A stretch of DNA of 64,000 nt from Bacteroides oleiciplenus YIT 12058 (GCF_000315485.1 NZ_JH992940.1:1419194-1483193), one strand, 5' to 3'; numbered from the stretch's first letter, positions 53,192 to 63,505 are shown. The notes: generated from the sequence alone by a model not told the origin. Translations and numbers: made by a program.

Positions 53192-55330
53192 TTAGAAGAA
53201 CAGATAACGTGAATCTTTCACATCAGCTTTCAGATACAAATCGTTAAGGAACTGGCTTGCCATACGGGCATGCATATTCTGCAACGTCGTTTCTTCAGTT
53301 TCCTGATTGAAGGTCTCATTCATCTTCTCTTTTGCATACGGCTGGAGAACAAATACACCACCATTACCCTTAATCGGAGCACTCAGTTGGTTCAGTTCAG
53401 CAACAGATGCATAAGCACCTACCAACGGTTCGCTGGCACGCAATGCAGGTACATAAGCCGGAGCTGCAAAAGTTACGTGTTTCACAGAGTCGCTAACCGC
53501 ATCTGCCATAGCTTTGTACTGGTCGAACGAAGTTGCACCGGCAGCTTTCATATCAGCCATGATTTTCTCAGCTTTCTTGTCGCGAAGCAATTCCAGTCTC
53601 AACTGGTCTTTCACCAAAGCCAACGGACGGTAGCCTGCCGGAATAACAGCAGAAACACCTACCACCAACATACGGTCACTTTCGCCACATTCATACAAAC
53701 CTGAAACTTCACCCGGTTTTGCAGAGAAAGCCCATCTCAGAGCTTCTTTTGTACCTCTGATACCACCGATAGTATGTTCAGAACTGTACAGATCGTTTCT
53801 GTCCAGCAATTTGTAACCTGCATCTTCAGCATTAGCTACCAATTTATCCAAAGTCGGATTAGAAGCAATAAACTGGCTGAATTCATTGTATGCTTTGCTA
53901 TAAGTCTCCTTGCTAAATTCTACCGGACGTTTGATGACTGCTACTTTATATTTATCCTTAACAGCCTTCTTATCCATCACCTGCAAAATGATATTTGCTT
54001 GTGCCAGACTCAAGTTAGTCAGAGCATTCTTATCCAAAGTGTTGATAGTGCTTACATATTTCAGGTTATCACCATCCAACTGCGCACCTTCATAGTTAGC
54101 AGAAGAAATCCAGGTTGCCTCACCGGTCTGGCCGTATTTCTTAGCAATCTCTGCAAAGTCGGCTCCACCCTTAATGGCAGTATAGATACTGTCAGCCAAA
54201 GCCTTTGTTTTTGTAGCATCTTCAGCAACCACCTGTATCTGACGATATTGAATAGAGTCCGCCATTGAAGCAGTAGCCAACTTCTTGAATGAGTTGATAG
54301 TGTTGTCAGTTGCATTGTAGTAAGGGCCATATACACCACCTACAGACACTGAATCCAAACGAGCTGCCACATCAGTAGGCAACGCCTTAGATGTATAATA
54401 CAAATCGATATAAGGAACTTCAGAGCCGGCAGCACGAACCAGAGTTGAATAATCACCCGGAGTACCCGCAAGTTGTTCTGTATATTCCATTACTTCGCTC
54501 TGAATAGCTTCTCTATCTTCGGGGCTTGCAGTCACCTGTACATCAATGAACTTGATGTTGCGAGTTTCTACATATTGCTTGAATTGTTCTTTCTTCTTTC
54601 CATAAGCATCCTTCAAGTCGGCCTCCGTAATAGTTACGGTAGAGTCAACGATAGAAGAATAAGGAATAGCGGCCAGCAACAAGTCTGCCTGATCTACTCT
54701 TGCATTGAAAGCATCCTGAGCTTCTACCGGATTAGAGAAAAGAGACTTCGATACCAAAGCCTGATATTTTTCTGCCAGACGAGTCTGTATCAGTTGTTTT
54801 TCCAAGAAAGACCAGAACTTGTACATAGACTGATAGTATTCAGCATACTGTGCCGGCATCTGTGCCATATTCATCTTAGAATAATCCACCAAGAATTTCT
54901 TCAGCATATCTTTGTCGAAAGCACCAGTCTGCGGATTGCGGAACGGAGTCTGTTGCAGCATCGGATGTACACCTGCATCAATGATTGCCTGGATTTCTGC
55001 TTTAGATACTGACAAGCCAAGCTTCTTAGCTTCGTTTTCAATCAGCTTATTGTTGACGTAATTTCTCCAAACTTCATCTTTAATCTGGTTGGTTTGTTCA
55101 TCGTTAAGTGCGTTTGAACCGCTGGAGAATTTCACAACTTCAGTATATTCTTCTACCAAGCTCTGATAATCCTGAGCGGAAAGTGACTCTCCGTTAACCT
55201 CTCCTACATCATGTGATTGGTGCGGCTGCAGTACCTTCCATGCATCTCCTGCAATGAAAGCGAACAGTGCCAAACCAATTACAATCACCAATAAGGGTCC
55301 TTTAGACCGAATGTTTTGTAATGTTGCCAT
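53192..55330 (-). CDS. PpiD/SurA-like membrane-anchored peptidyl-prolyl isomerase
   Basis: The 712-residue product starts MATLQNIRSKGPLLVIVIGL with one membrane helix (about 12-29). A SurA_N-like segment follows (VGEVNGESLSAQDYQSLVEE; VSKAEIQAIIDAGVHPMLQQ), then a parvulin domain (about 345-460, containing ADSIYTAIKGGADFAEIAKK). A second, weaker isomerase-like region follows. It should help outer-membrane proteins fold as they leave the Sec channel. The length exceeds E. coli PpiD (about 620) but is usual for Bacteroidetes. Confidence 0.88.
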   Translation of the reverse strand: MATLQNIRSKGPLLVIVIGLALFAFIAGDAWKVLQPHQSHDVGEVNGESLSAQDYQSLVEEYTEVVKFSSGSNALNDEQTNQIKDEVWRNYVNNKLIENEAKKLGLSVSKAEIQAIIDAGVHPMLQQTPFRNPQTGAFDKDMLKKFLVDYSKMNMAQMPAQYAEYYQSMYKFWSFLEKQLIQTRLAEKYQALVSKSLFSNPVEAQDAFNARVDQADLLLAAIPYSSIVDSTVTITEADLKDAYGKKKEQFKQYVETRNIKFIDVQVTASPEDREAIQSEVMEYTEQLAGTPGDYSTLVRAAGSEVPYIDLYYTSKALPTDVAARLDSVSVGGVYGPYYNATDNTINSFKKLATASMADSIQYRQIQVVAEDATKTKALADSIYTAIKGGADFAEIAKKYGQTGEATWISSANYEGAQLDGDNLKYVSTINTLDKNALTNLSLAQANIILQVMDKKAVKDKYKVAVIKRPVEFSKETYSKAYNEFSQFIASNPTLDKLVANAEDAGYKLLDRNDLYSSEHTIGGIRGTKEALRWAFSAKPGEVSGLYECGESDRMLVVGVSAVIPAGYRPLALVKDQLRLELLRDKKAEKIMADMKAAGATSFDQYKAMADAVSDSVKHVTFAAPAYVPALRASEPLVGAYASVAELNQLSAPIKGNGGVFVLQPYAKEKMNETFNQETEETTLQNMHARMASQFLNDLYLKADVKDSRYLFF

Positions 55331-55451
55331 TTTAGTTAATATGATTTATTTGTTTATTATTATTTTCTCCAAACTTCATTTTAGCGCACGAAGATACAAA
55401 AAATGCTAATACGCATCTATTTATTCTCTAAAAAAATATACCATTCCACCA

Positions 55452-56708
55452 TTATTCGACCACTTTAAGACGTACCAGCTCAATTTTTGTGGCAGTAACC
55501 TTAATTATTTTAAACTGAAATTTATCAATAGTCACTACCTCATGCAATTTCGGAAAACTCTGATAACGGTTCAAAATCAATCCGCCTACGGTCATATAAT
55601 CATCTTCTTCCGGTAAATCAAGGTTGAATGTCTCATTCACCTTCTCTATTTCCAAACGACCGGAAAGCACATACTCACCCTCACCAATCTGCTTGCAGAT
55701 ATACGAAGTATTGTCATGCTCATCTTCAATATCACCAAATATCTCTTCTACCAAATCTTCCAGTGAAACAATACCCGACGTACCGCCAAACTCATCTACC
55801 ACAACTGCAATAGTTTTCTTCTGCTGCATAAACAGCTTCATCAGCTTATGTGCTGCCATCGTTTCGGGCACAATGGGAACTTCTTTCACATTATTCCGCC
55901 AGTCGGCAGGATTGCGGAACATTTCAGACGAGTGGATATAACCTACCACATTATCTATATTTCCGTCATATACAATAATTTTAGAGATGCCGGACTCTAC
56001 AAAAAGACTCTTCAAATCTTCCAACGAAGCAGTCAGGTCAACGGCTACAACTTCCGTGCGAGGCACAATACAATCACGTATTTTAATGCTGGAAAAATCA
56101 AGTGCATTCTGAAATATCTTCACCTCAGTGTCAAGTTCTTCTTCATCTTCAGCATTATCAATGCTGGACTGGACGAAATAATCCAAATCTACTTTTCCAA
56201 AAGCTCTTTCTTGCGCCTCTTTGTTTATCTTCATTCCAAACAGGCGCAAGAAGAGGTATGACAGTCCGGAAGCCAATTGAGACACCGGATACAAGATGAC
56301 ATAACAGATAATCAAGGGGAAAGCACATACTTTCAATACAAGATTAGGATTAATCTTGAATAAAGTTTTGGGGAGAAATTCACCTGTCACCAGAATAATA
56401 AGTGTAGAGATTATCGTCTGCAACAGTACTTCCACAAAATCATTGGAAATCAAATCACCCAGCAAATGAACCTTAATAATTTGCGCCATGAGGATACCAT
56501 AAATAACCAGCGCAATATTATTACCTACCAGCATGGTAGAAATGAAGCTATTGGAATTACGAAAGAAATAGGAAAGGATGCGAGAAGTCAAACCCTCCTT
56601 ACGTTCCATTTCAAAACGCAGTTTATCTACGGAAACAAAAGCAATCTCCATGCCCGAAAAGAAGGCAGAAAAAGCCATAGTAATCAATAAATAAATATAG
56701 GTATCCAT
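55452..56708 (-). CDS. DUF21/CBS/CorC-type membrane protein (hemolysin C or GldE-like)
   Basis: The 418-residue product has a DUF21 membrane domain (about 1-190, with SGMEIAFVSVDKLRFEMERK), a CBS pair (about 205-330: IVPRTEVVAVDLTASLEDLK; VDEFGGTSGIVSLEDLVEEI) and a CorC_HlyC domain (about 345-415, with YMTVGGLILNRYQSFPKLHE). Members are linked to magnesium export, and a relative in gliding Bacteroidetes is GldE. It starts three bases after the lptC stop, so it is in the same transcript. Confidence 0.9.
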   Translation of the reverse strand: MDTYIYLLITMAFSAFFSGMEIAFVSVDKLRFEMERKEGLTSRILSYFFRNSNSFISTMLVGNNIALVIYGILMAQIIKVHLLGDLISNDFVEVLLQTIISTLIILVTGEFLPKTLFKINPNLVLKVCAFPLIICYVILYPVSQLASGLSYLFLRLFGMKINKEAQERAFGKVDLDYFVQSSIDNAEDEEELDTEVKIFQNALDFSSIKIRDCIVPRTEVVAVDLTASLEDLKSLFVESGISKIIVYDGNIDNVVGYIHSSEMFRNPADWRNNVKEVPIVPETMAAHKLMKLFMQQKKTIAVVVDEFGGTSGIVSLEDLVEEIFGDIEDEHDNTSYICKQIGEGEYVLSGRLEIEKVNETFNLDLPEEDDYMTVGGLILNRYQSFPKLHEVVTIDKFQFKIIKVTATKIELVRLKVVE

Positions 56709-56711
56709 AAT

Positions 56712-57359
56712 TTATGGTTTGATACTGTCAATCTGCACACTGTCAGTTTGCAAACTGTCAGTAGGTGCTGTGGAATCATCATCTACGTAAAAGATGCCCT
56801 CTGGTTTTCTTATTGTATAAACAGTCATTTGTTCGTTGGAGTCGAATCCATGTCCCGTAATGATACGGTCCGGCTGTTCAATGCGGATAAACCTATCGGA
56901 ATAGATTGTATGCTTATTCTGGTCCCAATAGAGCAGATCGGTTTCAAACCTCTCACCTTTCAGATTCCGAATATCTACATTGCTCATCAACTTCCATAGT
57001 TTTTGCTTATCATAATAATAAGCGGTATCCGACTTTACACTTGCTTCCACATTGAATACCGAATCAAACTTCTCCAGAAAAACGCCTTTTTCGAATGCCC
57101 AGTAGGATGGATTCTTCTTATCAAAAACCAGCCATTCTTCGGTATTGATGCGATAGCGGGTGACACCGGAGTCAGAAATCAGAGTCATCACCCCTTTCGT
57201 ATCCATCACAGGCAATGAATCACGCTCAGTGATGGCGTCTCCTAAATCTTTATGACGCCCGGAACAGGCAGAAAATAAAAGAAGCATAACCACTGCCCCA
57301 AAGGCAATGGTTATGCTCAAACTTCTACAAAATAGGACGTTACTTCGTTGTGGTAACAT
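56712..57359 (-). CDS. lptC: LPS export protein LptC
   Basis: The 215-residue product has an N-terminal hydrophobic stretch ending in a lipobox (MLLLFSACSG). It then has the LptC beta-jellyroll: MDTKGVMTLISDSGVTRYRI, FEKGVFLEKFDSVFNVEASV and DQNKHTIYSDRFIRIEQPDR. It would link the inner-membrane LptBFG complex to the periplasmic LPS bridge. The lipobox suggests a lipoprotein anchor rather than the helix used in E. coli. A charged Asp/Ser/Thr tail ends the protein. It lies 11 bases after the TPR gene. Confidence 0.85.
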   Translation of the reverse strand: MLPQRSNVLFCRSLSITIAFGAVVMLLLFSACSGRHKDLGDAITERDSLPVMDTKGVMTLISDSGVTRYRINTEEWLVFDKKNPSYWAFEKGVFLEKFDSVFNVEASVKSDTAYYYDKQKLWKLMSNVDIRNLKGERFETDLLYWDQNKHTIYSDRFIRIEQPDRIITGHGFDSNEQMTVYTIRKPEGIFYVDDDSTAPTDSLQTDSVQIDSIKP

Positions 57360-57370
57360 ATTTATATTTC

Positions 57371-58690
57371 TTATCGAACCGTTGTGCTTTCACCGATCCA
57401 GCCACCTACTGTAACGCGGTCGCCAGCTTTAATACCCAACATAAAGAGGTCTTCAGCTTTCGGTGTATAACGTGCATATGTTGAAATCAACTCATTTGCT
57501 TTATCTGCCACAGTCGGATCTACAGCTTTAGCACGTTGCAATTTATCGATAACAACAAAGTATGTACACTTATTCAACGCAGGCTCATCATTCCAGTTCG
57601 GGCTGGAAGCATAAAGCTGTGCAAGCAGAATATATGCATCACCATAATTTTCCTTAAAGCTGATAGCTTTCTGTAAATAGCTTCTGGCTTGTGACAACTT
57701 CTTCGCATTGAACAAAGAGGCAGCAACAACATAAGCTAACTGCGCTTTCTTTTCCGGATCACTTTCAAGATTCAATGCTTCATCAAAGTATTTGACTGCT
57801 GTATCAAAGTCACCTTTCTTATAAGACATATATCCACAACCTGTTGCTGCATCCGCAGTCGGGTTAATCTTATACATATAATAAGAAGCTTGGAAATATG
57901 CTTCGCTTTCAGTACACTTCATCATCTTCAGAATAGAGATAGCTTTCTTCAAATAAGTAGAGTCCGACTGATTAGCTTCAATTTTAGGACCATAAATACC
58001 TTGCAAAGATTCACAGTCAGCAGTACCGCTGTTGATAAACATTGCTACAATATTATCTTTCACTTGTTGCAAGGCCTTCTTTTTTGCAGGATCATTTTCT
58101 GCAGCAATAGCAGCATCTGCATATTCAGAGTCAGTCAGATAATCCTGAATAAATTGTTCTTTGTGGTTGGGGTCAGCTTTCAACTTGTTCAAAGACATAT
58201 CTAAGAAGTAGTGTAAAATAGGGCTTTTAGAACCTTCTTTTTCAGATTCCAAAGATTCCTTCAACCAAGTATAAGCCAGATTCACATCAATATTCGGAGC
58301 ATATGCAATATAACTGATAGCCTTACTTCCTTTCGTATCCCCCACAGAAGGTGTACCTTTCAAATGCTGGAAATTAGGTGTATATTGCATTCTCAAGTCA
58401 TATACTTCCATCAATTCGTCGAAGTACTTCTTATAGTCGGCAGAATTACGGTCTTTTATATCACCCAAGAAAGCTGTTAATATCTTTATGCCATCATTAA
58501 AAGTATAAAACTTCAATGTCGGACAATTTTTAAGTACTTCTTTCCACGGCAAATAAGCGTCCTTAAAGTTACCTGCTCTTACTGCTTCATGAGAAATACT
58601 ACTGTTCTTATTACAATCTTCAGTCTGTGCGAAAGCGCTGGTTACTCCACCCGAAAGGAGCAAGACAGCTACAAGCGTTTTAATCTTCAT
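57371..58690 (-). CDS. Exported tetratricopeptide-repeat protein
   Basis: The 439-residue product has a signal peptide (VTSAFAQ). It then has helical repeats, including AGNFKDAYLPWKEVLKNCPT, CGYMSYKKGDFDTAVKYFDE and LSQARSYLQKAISFKENYGD. It is predicted to be periplasmic. TPR proteins act as scaffolds; given that it is sandwiched between an outer-membrane barrel and lptC, a role in envelope assembly is plausible. This is inference from context. Confidence 0.85.
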   Translation of the reverse strand: MKIKTLVAVLLLSGGVTSAFAQTEDCNKNSSISHEAVRAGNFKDAYLPWKEVLKNCPTLKFYTFNDGIKILTAFLGDIKDRNSADYKKYFDELMEVYDLRMQYTPNFQHLKGTPSVGDTKGSKAISYIAYAPNIDVNLAYTWLKESLESEKEGSKSPILHYFLDMSLNKLKADPNHKEQFIQDYLTDSEYADAAIAAENDPAKKKALQQVKDNIVAMFINSGTADCESLQGIYGPKIEANQSDSTYLKKAISILKMMKCTESEAYFQASYYMYKINPTADAATGCGYMSYKKGDFDTAVKYFDEALNLESDPEKKAQLAYVVAASLFNAKKLSQARSYLQKAISFKENYGDAYILLAQLYASSPNWNDEPALNKCTYFVVIDKLQRAKAVDPTVADKANELISTYARYTPKAEDLFMLGIKAGDRVTVGGWIGESTTVR

Positions 58691-58729
58691 TGTATTTAAA
58701 TTTTAGTTGTTATATTGTCTATTCTTCTT

Positions 58730-59992
58730 TTATTCAACCTTACGCTTCCAGAACCAACGTTCATTGAATGTCACGCCAATACAGACACGCAATGTATTCT
58801 CATTCACAAACCGGGCTTCTGTGCCTTGTGTTCTCACATATTGTGCTGAGATGCTCAACACAGAACGGCTACGTGGAAGAGGCAATCCGAAACCGGCAGT
58901 CACCCCGTATTCATTCGAAGCGCGCACACCGTCTATTTTATAATAAGGTTTGGAATAATAAGCCCCCAAACGATATTTTATATGTGCAAGATAACTTCTA
59001 CCCAATTGGTTAGGTATATATTCCGCACCCAAAGCAATCTTCGCACGATTACAGAAAGCAGCCGGATCATTCATGAATGTCACACTATTCCATTTCTGGA
59101 ACATCACATCCATACCTACCGTCAGTCGATCATCATATACATACGTCACACCGGCCCCCAAAGTCATAGGAATACCCATCGTCAATACCGTATCCCGTTG
59201 CGTTGTGCTATAGCCAGTATTCTGATTACCAAGCTGTTCCTGTACATATGAGTCATTACTCAAATTATGTCCTGGCGAGAAGACAACCCCCAAAGTGGCA
59301 GCATGTTTCTTACCAAATTGGTGTGTATATTGTGCGCCAAAATCAAGTTTATAGCTTGTAATCTCTATTCCGGTAACCGTTGTCAACGGCATTACAGTCG
59401 CATCAGACGGAAATGTCTGGTAACGGCTATGTGAGATATCCCCCCAAAGATACGAAATATTCGCACCAACGGAAAGATTTTTAAGAATTTTAAAACCTGC
59501 GCCTAAATAAAGTTGGTGTAACCCTCCTTCTCCGGAATAAGTATTTATATAAGATTTCTCGGGAATCTTCTCATTTTCAACATAGCTACCCATGCTATAT
59601 CCGATATTGGAATAAGGCAACAATCCTATACTCATAGCCCCCCACTTGGAAAGACGGAACTGCATCGTAATGTAGTCAAAACTTGAGTTTTTGGCATTCA
59701 TCTTGACGCCTCCATCACTAAAGTTGGTGTTCTGCATAGAAATACCCCCGTCAAACATAAAGGTCAACGAATCGACCGCTGTATAGGATGCCGGATTCGC
59801 GAAGTTGGTCTGATACTTATCACGTAAGCCATAAGCAATGCCGCCCATTGCCTTACTATTACCCGACCCTTGGTCTGCCAGCTGTCCGTATCCGTATCTT
59901 GTATAGGGAGAATTTGTATTATTTTGAGCGACCATCGCCCCAGATAATATCGTGAGCAAAAGCACCAAAAGTGTTTGTCTAAATCTTGTCAT
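58730..59992 (-). CDS. Outer-membrane beta-barrel protein of unknown substrate
   Basis: The 420-residue product has a signal peptide (ILSGAMVAQ). It then has [40 protein letters not shown] and many alternating amphipathic strands, for example [20 protein letters not shown]. The last strand ends [20 protein letters not shown]. The pattern resembles FadL/PorV-like barrels of Bacteroidetes. The start overlaps the end of coaX by 14 bases. Confidence 0.82.
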   Translation of the reverse strand: MTRFRQTLLVLLLTILSGAMVAQNNTNSPYTRYGYGQLADQGSGNSKAMGGIAYGLRDKYQTNFANPASYTAVDSLTFMFDGGISMQNTNFSDGGVKMNAKNSSFDYITMQFRLSKWGAMSIGLLPYSNIGYSMGSYVENEKIPEKSYINTYSGEGGLHQLYLGAGFKILKNLSVGANISYLWGDISHSRYQTFPSDATVMPLTTVTGIEITSYKLDFGAQYTHQFGKKHAATLGVVFSPGHNLSNDSYVQEQLGNQNTGYSTTQRDTVLTMGIPMTLGAGVTYVYDDRLTVGMDVMFQKWNSVTFMNDPAAFCNRAKIALGAEYIPNQLGRSYLAHIKYRLGAYYSKPYYKIDGVRASNEYGVTAGFGLPLPRSRSVLSISAQYVRTQGTEARFVNENTLRVCIGVTFNERWFWKRKVE

Positions 59993-60710
59993 TATTATAG
60001 TTTAAAATTCGATTTAATCCTTTCAACACTAAAAATCTGTCTGCAAAGATGATACTTTTTAAGTTCGTATCAAAAGAAAAATCATCCCCGCCCGTTAAAA
60101 AAACCAAAAGTTCAGGATATTTATGTTTCATAGCCACTATGTAACCCGAAATTTCATATTCCATTCCTTTTAATACTCCCGCACGGATAGCAGTGTCAGT
60201 ATCCCTCCCCATGGGGAGTTCACGCCCTTCACGCAGCACCAGCGGCAATCGCCCTGTAAACTGGTGAAGTGCCCGGAAACGCATCTGCATGCCGGGAGAT
60301 ATATTCCCGCCATGATAGCGTCCTGAAGCATCAACAAATTCATACGTAATGCAGGTACCGGCATCAATCACCAGAATATCTCTGTCGGGAAATTGTTCAT
60401 TTGCCCCTACCACTGCCGCCATACGGTCGTATCCCAGCGTTTCAGGAGTTTCATACAAATTTTCCACCGGAAGAGGCGTTTTTTCATTCAGCCAGAGCAC
60501 AGGCACAGGGAGTTTTGATAGTTGCGCCAAGGCACGTTCACTCAAATCTATGACGCTTGCTACAATCGCTTTTTCAACAGCATACCGACTACAAATATCA
60601 GGCAAACGCTCTAATGTGCTATTTGAATCATACACCACTTCCAACGGCAATGTTCCATCAAAAAGCGCCAACTTTGCCGTTGTATTTCCTATATCGACAA
60701 CCAGATTCAC
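59979..60710 (-). CDS. coaX: Type III pantothenate kinase
   Basis: The 243-residue product starts [20 protein letters not shown] (phosphate-1 motif). It carries [16 protein letters not shown] and [20 protein letters not shown] (catalytic Asp and substrate loop), then [20 protein letters not shown] and LTGGDDFSF. These define CoaX of the ASKHA superfamily. It phosphorylates pantothenate, the first step to coenzyme A. It is first in the train coaX, barrel, TPR, lptC, CBS protein, PpiD, read from the promoter at 60736-60765. Confidence 0.96.
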   Translation of the reverse strand: MNLVVDIGNTTAKLALFDGTLPLEVVYDSNSTLERLPDICSRYAVEKAIVASVIDLSERALAQLSKLPVPVLWLNEKTPLPVENLYETPETLGYDRMAAVVGANEQFPDRDILVIDAGTCITYEFVDASGRYHGGNISPGMQMRFRALHQFTGRLPLVLREGRELPMGRDTDTAIRAGVLKGMEYEISGYIVAMKHKYPELLVFLTGGDDFSFDTNLKSIIFADRFLVLKGLNRILNYNNDKI

Positions 60711-60735
60711 AGCATTACTAATTAAATTTGCGGCG

Positions 60736-60765
60736 CAAAGATACTATTTATATAGTTTCCGGCAA
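60736..60765 (-). promoter_or_regulatory. Promoter of the coaX operon
   Basis: On the minus strand, TTG (complement of 60763-60765) and TATCTTTG (60736-60743) are separated by 19 bases, 26 bases before the start codon. Confidence 0.6.
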
Positions 60766-60865
60766 CATTTTATCTAAGAAGAAGAAAAAATTATCGACGA
60801 ACGCTTTCATTATCCGGCGAATCTACAAGGATTAAAGACTTTTTCAGTAATACGTTTTTTTTCTA

Positions 60866-61330
60866 TCAATATTCATCGTTAGCGTAAAGGAAACCGAAAG
60901 TGGCTTGTTCATACTCGAATATTTCTTCAGGGGCAAAGAATCTTTTCAGCTCCACTTCGGCAGCTTCAGGCGAATCGGATGCATGGACAATATTTTCCTG
61001 GAAACTCATACTGTAATCTCCGCGAATGGTTCCGGGTGCTGCTTTTCTGCCATTGGTAGCGCCAGTCAAAGCCCTCACCGCTTCAACAGCATCTACCCCT
61101 TCAAAGCAGCACACAATGACCGGACATGCCATCATCGAGTCCTTCACTCGCTGAAAGAATGGCTTTGCACTTAAATGAGCATAATGTTCATTGAGTACTT
61201 CGTCCGTCAATTGAACCATCTTCATTCCTGCTAAACGCAGGCCTTTGCGTTCGAACCTATTTGTAATCTCACCTACCAGTCCCCTCTGCAAAGTACATGG
61301 TTTCAGAATAACCAGTGTTTTTTCCATCAT
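60866..61330 (-). CDS. ndk: Nucleoside diphosphate kinase
   Basis: From 61330 the product (154 residues) starts MMEKTLVILKPCTLQRGLVG, the family's N terminus. It continues with ATNGRKAAPGTIRGDYSMSF, then ENIVHASDSPEAAEVELKRF with the phosphorylated His. It balances nucleoside triphosphate pools. The longer reading from 61402 adds 24 residues unlike the family and would overlap the -7 box at 61376-61383, so it is rejected. Met2 (61327) is an equal start choice. Confidence 0.96.
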   Translation of the reverse strand: MMEKTLVILKPCTLQRGLVGEITNRFERKGLRLAGMKMVQLTDEVLNEHYAHLSAKPFFQRVKDSMMACPVIVCCFEGVDAVEAVRALTGATNGRKAAPGTIRGDYSMSFQENIVHASDSPEAAEVELKRFFAPEEIFEYEQATFGFLYANDEY

Positions 61331-61375
61331 AATAGTCGGTTTTTTATTGAAAGTTATAGAGTTGTTTACTCTGTT

Positions 61376-61383
61376 CAAAAATA
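61376..61383 (-). promoter_or_regulatory. -7 box of ndk
   Basis: TATTTTTG on the minus strand, 46 bases before the start at 61330, fits TAnnTTTG. Confidence 0.4.
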
Positions 61384-61497
61384 CTATTTTTCTTTGAAAC
61401 AAGGACCACTTTGATTCTTTTTATGTATATATCCGCAGTTTATTTATTGCGATAAGAAAAAAAGAATTATCTTTATTGTGCATATAATACGTAACTC

Positions 61498-61683
61498 ATG
61501 ACTATTTTAGGTATAATATACATACTTTATCTGACATTGATTGGTAGCATAATTGCCCTTTTGCTATCCACTGTAATCTTTAATATTATAAAAAGGCCCA
61601 AAACAGCAAAAGTCTTATTTATCACCTTGCTATCAATAATAATCATATTATCGACTATCTTAATATCAATCGTTTTGATATAG
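61498..61683 (+). CDS. Small two-helix membrane protein of unknown function
   Basis: The 61-residue product is almost entirely hydrophobic. One helix is at about 4-30 and another at about 39-60, with a short basic turn (IKRPKTAK) between. It may be a short membrane or regulatory peptide. A TATCTTTA stretch about 35 bases upstream resembles a -7 box with one mismatch. The bias to Ile and Leu codons in A+T-rich DNA means it could be fortuitous. Confidence 0.45.
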   Translation: MTILGIIYILYLTLIGSIIALLLSTVIFNIIKRPKTAKVLFITLLSIIIILSTILISIVLI

Positions 61684-61770
61684 TAAGTGAATGTAACTTT
61701 GCTGTATTATCAAAATACCCGATACCGAAGAAATAGATACGAGCTCCCAAGTAGAAAATTACTTAAAAAG

Positions 61771-61805
61771 AAGAATAAATAATCCCTGCCTCTACTGATA
61801 TTTTA
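61771..61805. repeat. 35-bp direct repeat, copy 1
   Basis: These 35 bases are identical to 63457-63491. Together with the remnant next to it, the repeat marks the downstream end of each Rhs cassette. The two copies bracket the orphan Rhs tip and its probable immunity gene. Confidence 0.85.
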
Positions 61806-61874
61806 TAGCAAGAGACAGGGATATTTCAAATGAGCGGATTGAAAATCCGAATAGTCAATACAGTTGGATAACAT
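61803..61874 (-). pseudogene. 23-residue remnant of the gene also present at 63835-63978
   Basis: The reading starts MLSNCIDYSDFQSAHLKYPC and stops soon after, where the 35-bp repeat begins. It resembles the start of the 47-residue ORF at 63835-63978 (VLSDCIEYSDFFNLFNLKLP). The DNA similarity begins upstream at TGTCT near 61899. It is read as the scar of a cassette that has lost its middle. Confidence 0.6.
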
Positions 61875-61894
61875 ATCCGACTAAGCGAGATGGG

Positions 61895-62230
61895 CTAGAC
61901 ATCCCTATAAGTTATAGGAATTTCAATTAATGGATTCCAATTGGTTTTCCATATATCAAGCTCATATAGCTCTCCTTTTTCGTCTAAGTATAAAGATGCT
62001 ACAACTGCAATCCCATCAATGTCATCAAATAAGCAATCGCTAGCTTGAGATCCATAATGACGTTCTTTGTAATCATCTATTCCATGAGGATGCAAAGCAA
62101 GGCTTCCCATTCCTCCATCTGACAAGTCTGATACTAACAAATTACTTTTCCAGTTAAGAGGAAAAGTATTATGTGATCTACATACTAATTCTTCTAATAA
62201 TTGGATTTCTAATGCTGTTGGACACCTCAT
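61895..62230 (-). CDS. Probable immunity protein of the Rhs tip (DUF6984-like)
   Basis: The 111-residue product starts MRCPTALEIQLLEELVCRSH. It has the segment LLVSDLSDGGMGSLALHP and then IAVVASLYLDEKGELYELDI, and the pattern resembles DUF6984 as I recall it. The fold looks cytoplasmic, without a signal peptide. It begins one base after the stop of the Rhs tip gene, the position usual for the immunity partner of a polymorphic toxin. The role is inferred from this position. Confidence 0.6.
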   Translation of the reverse strand: MRCPTALEIQLLEELVCRSHNTFPLNWKSNLLVSDLSDGGMGSLALHPHGIDDYKERHYGSQASDCLFDDIDGIAVVASLYLDEKGELYELDIWKTNWNPLIEIPITYRDV

Positions 62231-62231
62231 T

Positions 62232-63440
62232 TTATTCTATTTGATGGATTCTTCCTATATTAATTTTCCCATTACCTAATTTATAAGCAGTATATTGCAA
62301 CCTATGCCCCATGATCTCTATTCTTTGATTAAAAGGTTTACCCTCTACTATTTCTGTAGTTTTTTTTGCAATATCTTTCATTATAGTTTTAGTAACAACA
62401 TCTCTTGACAAACCGAGTTGATCTATGTGCCTAAAAGTATGATATACTTGGTTTTCATTTTGTCCAAAAGTAATAATGCTTCTAAAACTTCTAATTGCAC
62501 TTTTTGCTTTAAACAAGTTCTTTGCTGATTTCCATAGTGACACCCATTTAAACGCACTAAGTCCAGGCAAAGGAGGCTCTCCGGTAGATTGAAGTTCATT
62601 TTCCCCAATAGGCTGATAAAGAGTTTTATACAACTCTATTTTATGCCCATAAATCACAACCTGCCCATTCTCAACCTTACCTTCATAAGAATACAGCGTA
62701 GCAGTCTGGTCATTGTAAGTCAGAGCATCTGCCCCATACGCCTCATAAGCTGCAAGGAACTCCTTGTTCGACATTTGGTACCAACCATCAAAGCCATATC
62801 CGCTTATACCCTTGTTCTCGTTATAATGCTTCCAGAACTCATAAATGACATTCGGATCACTCGTACTCCAATAATCTTCCCCCGTCGGATCCACCCTATT
62901 CATCGGGTCTCCCCCGCAGTAAGTATAAGGATACGTGCCCGGATAATTACCAGCCTGAGGGTCGACGCTGATGAACATGCCTATCTTAGAGTCATAAATG
63001 CGGGCATTCATGTTGATTAGCCCGAACTCGTCGATATGCTCGTGACCCGTATATCCGCAACTGGTGATACTATTAGCATCCGCAAGCTCCGCACTACTCA
63101 GAGCAACTCCCGTCAGCGAATGGCGGCGATTGCCCCAAGCATCATAAGAGAATTTCTGAACGATACCTCCACTGTTGTAAAGCGACATCAAAGAACCCAG
63201 ACGGTCGGTCAGCACTCCGTAACTGGTTTTACTACCACCGGAAGTACGGACTAAAGCAACCAAACGTCCATCGGCAAAGATATAATCTAAATCGGTAACT
63301 GCACCATTTCCTGTGTTAATATTTCGCTCAAAATCATCAAAATAGTAACGCTTACTTGAAGTAAAAAGAAGAGCAGCAGCAGAAGAAGAAGCAGAAGAAG
63401 AAACAGTTAGTGCCCGTAATCGTGCAAGTGGTCGCCCCCA
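62232..63440 (-). pseudogene. Orphan Rhs core fragment with a C-terminal toxin domain
   Basis: The frame has no ATG at its beginning; a TAA lies about 63447. It first shows a Ser/Ala-rich simple repeat and then Rhs sequence: KRYYFDDFERNINTGNGAVT, LDYIFADGRLVALV, VLTDRLGSLMSLYN, ARIYDSKIGMFISVDPQAGN and YTYCGGDPMNRVDPTGED. This is the Rhs-associated core that precedes the toxin. The variable tip (about 215 residues) ends with NENQVYHTFRHIDQLGLSRD and YKLGNGKINIGRIHQIE. The His, Arg and Gln pattern suggests a nuclease, but this is not certain. It looks like a displaced tip that must recombine with a full Rhs gene to be expressed; a TTG start at 63263 is possible but unlikely. Confidence 0.75.
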
Positions 63441-63456
63441 TATTTATAGATACATA

Positions 63457-63491
63457 AAGAATAAATAATCCCTGCCTCTACTGATATTTTA
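63457..63491. repeat. 35-bp direct repeat, copy 2
   Basis: Identical to 61771-61805 and in the same orientation. It lies 14 bases after the DUF1493 stop codon and about 17 bases upstream of the orphan Rhs fragment. Confidence 0.85.
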
Positions 63492-63505
63492 CAGAGCATC
63501 GTTTT

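Noticed and set aside
61331..61402. 24-residue N-terminal extension of Ndk
   Set aside because: It is unlike the family and overlaps the probable -7 box; the ATG at 61330 gives the normal length.
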